Positions 47,630 to 55,325 of a stretch of DNA of 64,000 bases are shown here, piece by piece. The stretch spans positions 24,904 through 88,903 of the forward strand of contig DUVH01000011.1 in assembly GCA_012841145.1 (NCBI GenBank). The letters are read 5' to 3'. Under the pieces are notes generated by a model. It worked only from the letters and a program-made list of their open reading frames with translations. It made no database searches and had not been told where the DNA came from. Positions within the stretch are counted from its first letter, which is position 1; the number at the start of each line of letters is the position of its first letter. The position numbers and the translations under genes are program-made. Source of the stretch: Clostridiaceae bacterium. Lineage in GTDB: Bacteria > Bacillota > Clostridia > Saccharofermentanales > DTU023.

Positions 47630-48199
47630 ATGCGGCGTTACATGAATAATACAGTTAAAAGGCATAATTCGATGGCAGGAGGAGAAGAGAAGCGTCCGCG
47701 ATCTTATCGTTACGTTGCGCCTAACAAGTCGCTTTGGGTGGTAAGAGAAGCGGCGTCGAGGGATCTCGGCGATCTCGTGGCGCTCGACGACATCGCAAAG
47801 CCCGTCCCGTGGGGTAAAGACGCCATCGCAGGATTCATCGGGCGTGTACCGGGTGTCTTCGTTCTCTGTCCCTCGAACGGCGCCGGTGCGTCGCTTGGCG
47901 CTCCCGTCGGTTTTGTCATCGCGCGGTGGCTCGGCGACGAGTGCGAGATTATGTCGATCGGCGTTCACCCCCTGTACCGCCGTCAGGGCCTTGGGCGCAT
48001 GTTGATGGATGCGGTCAGGAGAACAGCCTTGGCACACGGGAAGTCGTCATGGATCCTAGAGGTGCGCGAACATAACATGGCCGCGCTGTCCCTCTATGAA
48101 AGCTGCGGATTTGTCAAGGTCGGCCAAAGGCCGGGCTACTATCTCGATACGGGCGAAGACGCCATTTTAATGAGAGGTACTCTTGCCGACAGCGACTAA
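47630..48199 (+). CDS. rimI: Ribosomal-protein-alanine N-acetyltransferase-like GNAT protein
   Basis: The 189-residue protein ends in a GNAT domain: CEIMSIGVHPLYRRQGLGRM has the acetyl-CoA-binding RRQGLG, and LEVREHNMAALSLYESCGFV is the typical C-terminal motif. RimI acetylates the N-terminus of S18 in other bacteria. About 35 extra residues precede the domain; ATG 47672 may be the true start, but no candidate has a clear ribosome-binding site. It follows tsaB by 18 bp. Confidence 0.85.
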   Translation: MRRYMNNTVKRHNSMAGGEEKRPRSYRYVAPNKSLWVVREAASRDLGDLVALDDIAKPVPWGKDAIAGFIGRVPGVFVLCPSNGAGASLGAPVGFVIARWLGDECEIMSIGVHPLYRRQGLGRMLMDAVRRTALAHGKSSWILEVREHNMAALSLYESCGFVKVGQRPGYYLDTGEDAILMRGTLADSD

Positions 48200-48312
48200 A
48201 AACGCTTTTTTCGCGATGCTGACTTGACAAAATAACTGAATTTATCGTGCGATCGACAAGAAATTAGTCGAAATAGACGTATTAAGCTGTTCAAACACTG
48301 ATTGACAGTGTC

Positions 48313-48342
48313 TTGACCTGATTTTTATACTGATTTTACGAT
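48313..48342 (+). promoter_or_regulatory. Possible promoter for the HPr-like gene
   Basis: TTGACC and TACGAT are separated by 18 bp, 41 bp before the start. A second TTGACA lies at 48224-48229 without a good partner. The 184-bp spacer holds no gene. Confidence 0.5.
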
Positions 48343-48383
48343 TATATTCCTGGCTGTCGGGATGTCCGGAACGGAGGAACGCC

Positions 48384-48641
48384 ATGTCAAAAAAAGGTGT
48401 CGTCTTTCATTGTAAAGAGGAGACATTAATGAAAGCGATCGCGATGGTTATCCAAATATCGTCTAATTTCGATTCAAGTATTTTTATTGAAAAAGACGGT
48501 CGCCGTGCGAACGCTAAAAGCCTGCTCGGCGTTCTGTCTCTCGGAATTGAGCAGGGTGATTATCTCACCATCACTGCCGAAGGTGACGATTCTGAAGAGG
48601 CGCTGAAGAAGCTCACACAGTACGTAACGGCCGACGCGTAA
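48384..48641 (+). CDS. HPr-like protein lacking His15 (Crh-like)
   Basis: The 85-residue protein is clearly of the HPr fold: the regulatory-Ser region reads NAKSLLGVLSLGIEQGD, with Ser exactly at position 46. The active-site loop that in HPr reads GLHARPA is KEETLMKAIA here, so position 15 is Leu and position 17 is Lys. It cannot accept phosphate from Enzyme I at His15, but could still be a target of HPr kinase at Ser46. Bacillus Crh, which has Gln15, works this way in carbon catabolite control. It stands alone before uvrC with GGAACGGAGG as ribosome-binding site. Confidence 0.85.
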   Translation: MSKKGVVFHCKEETLMKAIAMVIQISSNFDSSIFIEKDGRRANAKSLLGVLSLGIEQGDYLTITAEGDDSEEALKKLTQYVTADA

Positions 48642-48684
48642 AAGTCGGCGGAGCTTTCACCGTCTAGAGGGGGTCATCTATCGG

Positions 48685-50649
48685 ATGACAGCACTTCAAA
48701 CGAACAAAAAAATATTTAACGCACAACTTGAATTGGTGCCAAGTGAACCCGGTGTCTACCTCATGCGTGACAAGTCGGGTTCTGTTTTGTACGTGGGAAA
48801 AGCGAACTCGTTAAGGCAGCGTCTCGCCAACTACTTCACCGCGAACCCCGATGTCGACGACCGTATCGCCTCCATGATCTCGCGTATCGCCTCGTACGAT
48901 ACGATCATCTGCGACAATGAATTGGAAGCTTTCATCTTAGAGGCGAATCTCATTAAAAAGTACCGGCCGCGCTACAACATTCTCATGCGTGATGACAAGG
49001 AATACCCCTACATTCATGTCACGCTTCAGGAGGAATTTCCTCGTGTCATGAGAGCTTTTCGTGTCGGTGAGGACATCGAGGAAGGAGCGCGATACTTCGG
49101 TCCGTGGCTGAGCGGCGACGTGAACCGCGCGTTGCAGGCGCTCGGCTCGATTTTTCCTCTCCGGCGCTGCAAGCGTGACTTGCCGCGCGAGATAGGGAAA
49201 GAGCGGCCTTGTCTCAATGCCCATATCGGGCGCTGTCTTGCTCCTTGCGCAGGTCGGATTTCGAAGGAAGAGTACAGGCAGATTGTCGATGAGGTCTGCC
49301 TTTTCCTTGAGGGACGCACGGACGACTTGATCAAGAAACTGCACAGCGAAATGTTGGCGGCATCCGACAGGCTCGACTTTGAGGAGGCTACCGTTTTGCG
49401 CGGGAAATGGCAGGCGCTCAACCGATTGCGTGAACAGCAGCGCGTCGTCGATGTCGCCGGAGGCGACCGCGATATTCTGGCGCTTCACCGCAACGGCTAC
49501 GAAGTCGCCATCGCGAAACTTGAAGTGAGAGATGGGCGCGTGACAGGGTGCGTCCATACGTTTGCCGAGGATAGCGGCGGTCACGACGGCACGTATTTTT
49601 CGTCGTTCATACGCGACCATTACCGCGTCTCGTCGCAAATACCTCCCGAAATTCTCGTGTCGGCTTTGCCGGACGAGGTGGAGCTGCTCACGCTCTTTTT
49701 ACGCGAAAAGCGCGGTCACTCCGTCACGATACGTCGTCCGCAGCGAGGATCGAAAAAAGCGCTTTTGGAGCTGGCGATGACGAATGCCGATCGGGCGTTG
49801 ACGCGGCGTGCGCTCTCTCGCGGCTCCGATCCTCATGTGCTCGAACAGACGCTCATGTTGCTCGGTCGCCTTGTCGGACTTGATCGCCTTCCTTTCCGCA
49901 TTGAAGCGTATGATGTCTCGCACCACGGGAAAGGAGCGAGGTCGGGCTCTATGGTCGTCTTTCAACAAGGCAAACCTGAGAGAGGGTCGTACAGGCACTT
50001 TTCGATCAAAGGATTTGAGGGGATTGATGACTACAAAGCGCTCAAAGAAATCGTAAGTCGGCGACTTGACCGCCTAGATGAGGAGTCGTTCGGCAATCGG
50101 CCGGATCTCATCCTTGTCGACGGAGGTATCGGTCATGTAGCTGCCGTGCTCCCTCTCGTGGAGAGACACGGTCTCTTTGTCGCAGGTATGGTGAAAGATG
50201 ACCGCCATCGCACGCGCGGACTCGTCCTTTCGTCCGGTAATATCGTAGAACTGGCGACAGCGGGATCGCTTTGCCAATACCTAAGTGAAGAAGAACGCGG
50301 CGAATGCGAAGACGACCGCGGCGAATGTGAAGACGACCGTCAGCGGGAGACGGAAGACGCGCGAGCGAAGAGGCTCGGCCTTCTCCATTTGCTGACGTCG
50401 ATTCAGGACGAGGCGCACCGGTTCGCCTTGCGCCACAATCGTAAAGTACTCGAAAAACGCGCGATGCGCTATGCGCTTGAAGCTATACCTGGCGTTGGCC
50501 CCGCGCGGAGAAAACGGCTGCTTGAACATTTCGGCACGAGTAAAAAGATCAGTGAAGCGAGCTTAGAAGAGTTGATGAGCGTCAAAGGTATACCACACAC
50601 GGTGGCGGAAGCGGTGTACAATCATTTTCAAGAACAAACGCGCCGGTAG
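48685..50649 (+). CDS. uvrC: Excinuclease ABC subunit C
   Basis: The 654-residue nuclease makes both incisions in nucleotide excision repair. In order: GIY-YIG domain (EPGVYLMRDKSGSVLYVGKA), Cys cluster RRCKRDL and CLNAHIGRCLAPC, UVR domain (about 205-240), the RNase H-like C-terminal nuclease (RIEAYDVSHHGKGARSGSMV, LILVDGGIGHVAAV), and two helix-hairpin-helix motifs at the end. An acidic insertion near residues 535-560 contains two 7-residue repeats and is described separately. Confidence 0.96.
   Translation: MTALQTNKKIFNAQLELVPSEPGVYLMRDKSGSVLYVGKANSLRQRLANYFTANPDVDDRIASMISRIASYDTIICDNELEAFILEANLIKKYRPRYNILMRDDKEYPYIHVTLQEEFPRVMRAFRVGEDIEEGARYFGPWLSGDVNRALQALGSIFPLRRCKRDLPREIGKERPCLNAHIGRCLAPCAGRISKEEYRQIVDEVCLFLEGRTDDLIKKLHSEMLAASDRLDFEEATVLRGKWQALNRLREQQRVVDVAGGDRDILALHRNGYEVAIAKLEVRDGRVTGCVHTFAEDSGGHDGTYFSSFIRDHYRVSSQIPPEILVSALPDEVELLTLFLREKRGHSVTIRRPQRGSKKALLELAMTNADRALTRRALSRGSDPHVLEQTLMLLGRLVGLDRLPFRIEAYDVSHHGKGARSGSMVVFQQGKPERGSYRHFSIKGFEGIDDYKALKEIVSRRLDRLDEESFGNRPDLILVDGGIGHVAAVLPLVERHGLFVAGMVKDDRHRTRGLVLSSGNIVELATAGSLCQYLSEEERGECEDDRGECEDDRQRETEDARAKRLGLLHLLTSIQDEAHRFALRHNRKVLEKRAMRYALEAIPGVGPARRKRLLEHFGTSKKISEASLEELMSVKGIPHTVAEAVYNHFQEQTRR
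50296..50337 (+). repeat. 21-bp in-frame duplication in uvrC
   Basis: CGCGGCGAATGCGAAGACGA and its neighbour copy CGCGGCGAATGTGAAGACGA are directly adjacent, 21 bp apart with one substitution, and encode RGECEDD twice. Confidence 0.9.
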
Positions 50650-50680
50650 GCGATTAGACGATGAGAATAGAAGACACGAC

Positions 50681-51433
50681 ATGAAGCTGTTTGCCATTTC
50701 AGATCTCCATCTCGCTCAATCCGTCGACAAACCGATGGACATTTTCGGGAGCCGTTGGGCGAATCATATTGAGCGTATCGTCGAACATTGGCGACGCGAC
50801 GTCTCGGACGGAGATGCCGTGCTCATCGGAGGCGATATCTCGTGGGCAAAATCGCTTGAGGAAGCCGAGCTGGATTTTGGCTTGTTGAACGTGTTGCCGG
50901 GCGAGAAGATACTTCTGCGCGGCAATCACGACTACTGGTGGACGACGAAGAGAAAGATGGAGCAGTTCTGTTTCGAGAAAGGTTTTCACACGCTGCGCTT
51001 TCTTAGAAACGACGCGATTACCGTCGCGGGCTTTCACGTGTGCGGGGCGCGTGGCTGGCTCTTGCCTCAGGACAAGGATTTTTCAAAAGATGACGAGAAA
51101 ATATTGAACCGCGAGCGCATCAGACTGGATCTATCATTAGAGGATCTGGGACGACTGAGAAAGAGTGAAGGACGTGAGAGGTCGAGCATCGCACTGATGC
51201 ACTATCCACCTATCTCAGAAGAGGGCGATCCGTCGATTCTGAGTGTGCGACTGGAAGAGGAAGGCGTCGACGTATGCGTGTTCGGCCATATTCACCACGC
51301 CGTGCCGTTTTATCTGGAAGGACCGAAGATCAATGACGTCAAATACCTTATTTCCTCGTGCGATCAGCTTGATTTTCGACCGCTTTATATTGGAGAAGAC
51401 GGCGTGTTTGATCATACTGAATCGAAGAACTGA
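50681..51433 (+). CDS. Calcineurin-like metallophosphoesterase
   Basis: The 250-residue cytoplasmic protein has all five metal-site motifs: FAISDLHLA (DxH), LIGGDISWA (GD), LRGNHDYWW (GNHD), ALMHYPPI (H) and FGHIHHAVPF (GHxH). Homologues of this size often lie near yicC and gmk in Clostridia; the substrate is not known. It starts 31 bp after uvrC. Confidence 0.9.
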   Translation: MKLFAISDLHLAQSVDKPMDIFGSRWANHIERIVEHWRRDVSDGDAVLIGGDISWAKSLEEAELDFGLLNVLPGEKILLRGNHDYWWTTKRKMEQFCFEKGFHTLRFLRNDAITVAGFHVCGARGWLLPQDKDFSKDDEKILNRERIRLDLSLEDLGRLRKSEGRERSSIALMHYPPISEEGDPSILSVRLEEEGVDVCVFGHIHHAVPFYLEGPKINDVKYLISSCDQLDFRPLYIGEDGVFDHTESKN

Positions 51434-51450
51434 TTGAAATAGGAGCGATT

Positions 51451-52338
51451 ATGCCAAAAAGTATGACAGGTTACGGGAGAGCCGTTGCGACGGACGGAAC
51501 GAGGACATTCCGTGCTGAATGTCGTTCCGTCAACCACCGTTTTCTCGAATTATCGATACGGATGCCGTCCGCCTTTAACGCGTGTGAAACGAATATACGC
51601 GCGAAAGCACAGGAATATTTAGCGCGCGGGCGCGTTGAGATTAGAATCATGGAAGAAGCAGGCGGAGTGCTGCAGGGCCGGATCGTCATCGATAAGAACC
51701 TCGCCCGATCGTATTTAGATGCCTTGGCTGAACTCGAACTCATTGCGGGGGAGACAGCGGTCGATCGAGTCGAGTGGCTGTCGCGGTGCGACGGTGTTCT
51801 TTATGCCGGACAGGAGGATGATGACGATGAGCACGTCGCCGCACTCATCATTGAGGCCGTCGAAGGTGCCCTTCAAAAACTCAACGATGCGCGCGAAGAA
51901 GAGGGCAACTTTATCGCGAATGATTTGCTCGATAAAGTCGCGGAGTTTAGAGAGCACACCGCCCTCGTAGAGGAACGCGCCTCCGAGATGCCGACAATCT
52001 ACCGTGAGAAACTGTTGGCGAGGGCCGAGGAATTGCTTGAAGAGAAAAGGCCTGAGTGGTATGACGACCAGCGTCTTTTTGCGGAGACCGCGCTTTACGC
52101 CGATCGGGCGTCGATCGATGAAGAAGTGACGCGTCTCGCCGCGCATATCAGCGCTTTGGAAGACGGTCTCCGCTCAACGGAACCGGTCGGAAGACGGCTC
52201 GACTTTCTCATTCAGGAAATCTTGAGAGAGACGAATACAATCGGATCGAAGGCGGGCGATCTCGTGTTGACGCAGACAGTAGTCGAGATGAAGACGCTGA
52301 TCGAAAAAATCCGCGAACAAGTCCAGAATCTTGAGTGA
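51451..52338 (+). CDS. YicC-family endoribonuclease
   Basis: The 295-residue protein begins with the family signature MPKSMTGYGRA and RAECRSVNHRFLELSIRMP. It ends with RLDFLIQEILRETNTIGSKA followed by EMKTLIEKIREQVQNLE. YicC proteins are hexameric endoribonucleases in E. coli. The gene begins a yicC-remA-gmk-rpoZ cluster that is common in Bacillota. Confidence 0.93.
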   Translation: MPKSMTGYGRAVATDGTRTFRAECRSVNHRFLELSIRMPSAFNACETNIRAKAQEYLARGRVEIRIMEEAGGVLQGRIVIDKNLARSYLDALAELELIAGETAVDRVEWLSRCDGVLYAGQEDDDDEHVAALIIEAVEGALQKLNDAREEEGNFIANDLLDKVAEFREHTALVEERASEMPTIYREKLLARAEELLEEKRPEWYDDQRLFAETALYADRASIDEEVTRLAAHISALEDGLRSTEPVGRRLDFLIQEILRETNTIGSKAGDLVLTQTVVEMKTLIEKIREQVQNLE

Positions 52339-52348
52339 GGTGAGGGAG

Positions 52349-52609
52349 ATGTCTTATGAAATGATACCGGTGGGACACGGTAATTTCGTTGCCAGAGCGC
52401 GCCTGATCGCCGTCGTGACATCGGATTCGGCGCCTGCGAGGCGGCTGATACAAGACGCGCGAGATCGTTTTTCGCTCATCGATGCGACGGGCGGGCGGAA
52501 GACGCAGTCAGTCTTGGTGATGGACAGCGACCATGTGGTGATCTCTGCCATCAAGCCGGAATCGCTTCAGCTCGGATGTGGAGATAAGGAGGACGATAAC
52601 GATGAGTAA
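52349..52609 (+). CDS. remA: RemA/DUF370 DNA-binding regulator
   Basis: ATG 52349 gives 86 residues; the track start is six codons too early and overlaps yicC. The family core is unmistakable: VGHGNFVARARLIAVVTSDS, then APARRLIQDARDRFSLIDAT and VLVMDSDHVVISAIKPE. In Bacillus RemA activates biofilm matrix and osmoprotection genes as an oligomeric DNA-binding ring. It overlaps gmk by 8 bp. Confidence 0.92.
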   Translation: MSYEMIPVGHGNFVARARLIAVVTSDSAPARRLIQDARDRFSLIDATGGRKTQSVLVMDSDHVVISAIKPESLQLGCGDKEDDNDE

Positions 52610-53219
52610 TTCCCAAAAAGCGAGTCATAAGAGGGGGCTGCTTGTCGTGTTGAGCGGTCCGTCCGGCGTCGGTAAAGATTCTGTCATTAAGGCGCTCATC
52701 GCGGATAATCCGAGTCTTTTCCATTCGATCTCCGTGACGACTCGCAAGCCACGCGCAGGCGAGGAGAACGGTGTTGCCTACCACTTTGTCTCCAAGGAAG
52801 AATTTCGTTCACTGATTGATGAGGGCGACATGCTCGAGTATGATTTTTATTGTGACGAGTATTACGGAACGCTTAAATCGCTCATTACGGAAAAGACGGA
52901 CAAGGGGATCGACGTCCTGCTTGATCTGACGGTAAAGGGAGCCCTTGAGCTCAGAAAAAATGACTCCAATGGCGTGCTGGTTTTTTTAATGGCGCCCTCA
53001 CTGGACGTCTTGCGTAAGCGACTGGTCGATCGCGGGACGGAAAGCCTCGAGCGCATCGATCAACGCCTAAAAACCGCCGAGCGCGAAATGGGCTGCATTG
53101 AGTCGTTTGACTATCTTGTCATCAACGATGTAGTGGAAGACGCCGTTTCGGACATCAAAGCGATTATGAGATCCGAAAAGAGGCGCGTGACAAGGCTTTT
53201 TGTTGACGAGAGTGAATGA
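52602..53219 (+). CDS. gmk: Guanylate kinase
   Basis: ATG 52602 has AAGGAGGAC upstream and gives 205 residues. It phosphorylates GMP to GDP. The P-loop is LSGPSGVGKDSVIKAL (the usual GKGT is GKDS here), and the GMP-binding segment reads SISVTTRKPRAGEENGVAYH. It is linked with remA and rpoZ as in many Bacillota. Confidence 0.95.
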   Translation: MSNSQKASHKRGLLVVLSGPSGVGKDSVIKALIADNPSLFHSISVTTRKPRAGEENGVAYHFVSKEEFRSLIDEGDMLEYDFYCDEYYGTLKSLITEKTDKGIDVLLDLTVKGALELRKNDSNGVLVFLMAPSLDVLRKRLVDRGTESLERIDQRLKTAEREMGCIESFDYLVINDVVEDAVSDIKAIMRSEKRRVTRLFVDESE

Positions 53220-53232
53220 GACAGAGTATAAT
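53203..53232 (+). promoter_or_regulatory. SigA-type promoter for rpoZ
   Basis: TTGACG (inside the end of gmk) and a perfect TATAAT are separated by 18 bp, 63 bp before rpoZ. Confidence 0.7.
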
Positions 53233-53295
53233 TTATAAGGTTGTCGTTTTTTAACGATTAATAGAGATAAAGAGCTAAACGGATGGGAGTTATCA

Positions 53296-53805
53296 ATGTT
53301 GACATATCCTTCAATTGAATCGTTATTGCCGCGAGCGGAGAATCGATATGTGCTTGCGATGTTGACCGCCAGAAGAGCGCGGCAACTGACTTCGGGAGCG
53401 AGACCGACAGTCGATTCGGGGACACCGAACAACGTGTCGCTCGCCAGCGAAGAGATCGCGGCAGGAACCGTCGTCTACCGTTACGGCAAATGGGACGTCG
53501 TCGTACCCGAGCATCCGTTGATTATTGCGGCCAGAGAAGCGGCTGAACGTGAAGCGCGCGCGAAAGAAGAAGAAGAGCGCCTAGAAGAGCAGAGCCGGCT
53601 CATGCGTCAGGCCGACCGCTATTCCGATGAGGATGTCTTCAGCCAGGCCGGTATTACGGCGGAGGACGCGTCCCTGATCGCAGAACGCCTGATCGCCCAG
53701 CTTGAGGCCGAAGAGCGCAAGGCGGCCGCGGAAGAGGAAACCGAGAAATCCGCTGAGGAATCTGAAGCTGAAACGGCGGAAGAAACGGAACTGATCGAAG
53801 AATAA
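53296..53805 (+). CDS. rpoZ: RNA polymerase omega subunit with acidic C-terminal extension
   Basis: The first 75 residues match omega: MLTYPSIESLLPRAENRYVL and AMLTARRARQL, with NVSLASEEIAAGTVVY. The total is 169 residues, about twice the usual 65-90. The extension is a Glu/Ala-rich, probably helical region (AAREAAEREARAKEEEERLE, then AEEETEKSAEESEAETAEET). The context (gmk upstream) supports the call. Confidence 0.85.
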   Translation: MLTYPSIESLLPRAENRYVLAMLTARRARQLTSGARPTVDSGTPNNVSLASEEIAAGTVVYRYGKWDVVVPEHPLIIAAREAAEREARAKEEEERLEEQSRLMRQADRYSDEDVFSQAGITAEDASLIAERLIAQLEAEERKAAAEEETEKSAEESEAETAEETELIEE

Positions 53806-53855
53806 TCGCATACGACAAAACAAGGTGATCAACTGAAAACGGGGAAAGGACTCTC

Positions 53856-55250
53856 ATGTCAAGAAAACAGCATGCCCTCGCGGATATTGTCGCACTATGC
53901 AACAACAGGGGCTTTATTTACCAAGGATCTGAAATTTACGGCGGTCTTGCCAATTCGTGGGATTATGGTCCGTACGGCACGACGCTGAAGAATCGTATTA
54001 AGGCGGCTTGGTGGCGTCGTTTTATCGAGACGTGCCCGCTTAATGTCGGGATCGACGCGGCGATACTGATGAACCCGCAAGTTTGGGTCGCATCGGGGCA
54101 CGTCGCAGGTTTCTCCGATCCGATGATCGACTGCAGGGAGTGTCGTTCGCGTGCGCGCGCCGACCAGCTGATCGACAACTGGAATGTCGAGCAGGGCATT
54201 GAGCTCAATGTCGACGGCTGGGAGAACGAGGCACTTCACGCCTATATTCATGAGCATGAAATTCCGTGCCCTCAGTGCGGAGCGCACAACTATACTGACG
54301 TCCGCAAGTTCAATCTGATGTTCAAGACGTATCAGGGCGTCACGGAAGACAGCCTCTCTGAAATTTATCTTCGTCCTGAGACGGCACAGGGCATCTTTGT
54401 CAACTATCGAAATGTCCAACGCACGTCGCGCAGGAAAATCCCTTTCGGGATCGGGCAGATCGGTAAAGCATTCCGCAACGAAATTACACCGGGGAACTTT
54501 ATTTTCAGGACGCGCGAATTTGAGCAGATGGAGCTTGAGTTCTTCTGTGAACCCGGCACCGATCTCGAATGGTTCGAGTATTGGTGTGACTTCTGTGTCG
54601 AATGGCTGAACGACCTCGGATTGCCGGAGGACAAGCTCCGTATGCGCGCTCACAGCCAAGAGGAGCTCTCCTTCTACTCGCTTGCGACGACCGATATCGA
54701 ATACCTGTTTCCTTTCGGCTGGGGTGAGCTCTGGGGCATCGCCGACAGAACCGATTACGACCTGAAGCAGCACATGGAGCATGCAAAAGAAGATTTAAGT
54801 TATTTCGATCCTGAAAAAGGTGAAAAATACATCCCGTATGTCGTCGAGCCTTCGCTCGGCGTCGACCGCCTTGTTCTGGCCATGCTAAGCGAAGCGTACG
54901 ATGAAGAAGAGTTGCCGAACGGTGAGAAGCGGACGGTCTTGCGGTTTGCGCCTTTCTTGGCGCCCGTACAAGTCGCCGTGTTGCCGCTTTCCAACAAGCT
55001 TCGTGAAGAAGCCGAGAAAGTGTATCTTGAGCTCGTCAAGCATTACGTCTGCGAATTTGACGACCGTCAATCGATCGGCAGGCGTTATCGCCGTCAGGAT
55101 GAGATCGGAACGCCATACTGCGTGACATTCGACTTCGATTCGCTCGACGATCACGCAGTGACGATCCGCGAACGCGATTCGATGGAGCAAGTGCGCGTAC
55201 TCATCGATCAACTTGTAAGTTATTTCGACGGTAAGTTCGACCTGCCGTAG
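53856..55250 (+). CDS. glyQS: Glycyl-tRNA synthetase, single-chain dimeric type
   Basis: The 464-residue class II synthetase is the alpha2 type. Motifs: [20 protein letters not shown] at the N-terminus, [17 protein letters not shown] (motif 2 region), [20 protein letters not shown] and the C-terminal [14 protein letters not shown] (motif 3). [11 protein letters not shown] and CPQCGAH give a zinc-like Cys set. The anticodon-binding domain is at the C-terminus. No T-box leader fits in the 50-bp spacer upstream. Confidence 0.96.
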   Translation: MSRKQHALADIVALCNNRGFIYQGSEIYGGLANSWDYGPYGTTLKNRIKAAWWRRFIETCPLNVGIDAAILMNPQVWVASGHVAGFSDPMIDCRECRSRARADQLIDNWNVEQGIELNVDGWENEALHAYIHEHEIPCPQCGAHNYTDVRKFNLMFKTYQGVTEDSLSEIYLRPETAQGIFVNYRNVQRTSRRKIPFGIGQIGKAFRNEITPGNFIFRTREFEQMELEFFCEPGTDLEWFEYWCDFCVEWLNDLGLPEDKLRMRAHSQEELSFYSLATTDIEYLFPFGWGELWGIADRTDYDLKQHMEHAKEDLSYFDPEKGEKYIPYVVEPSLGVDRLVLAMLSEAYDEEELPNGEKRTVLRFAPFLAPVQVAVLPLSNKLREEAEKVYLELVKHYVCEFDDRQSIGRRYRRQDEIGTPYCVTFDFDSLDDHAVTIRERDSMEQVRVLIDQLVSYFDGKFDLP

Positions 55251-55325
55251 AAAATAGATAAGCAGAACATGCCGCCGATTATTGGCAATCGGTGCTTTCT
55301 AAAACCGAAAATTGGAGGAATAAAA

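Noticed and set aside
53806-53855. T-box leader for glyQS
   Set aside because: The spacer is only 50 bp and lacks a T-box sequence and a terminator.
53895-54782. 295-residue minus-strand ORF
   Set aside because: It is an antisense shadow of glyQS, with no ribosome-binding site and no family features.
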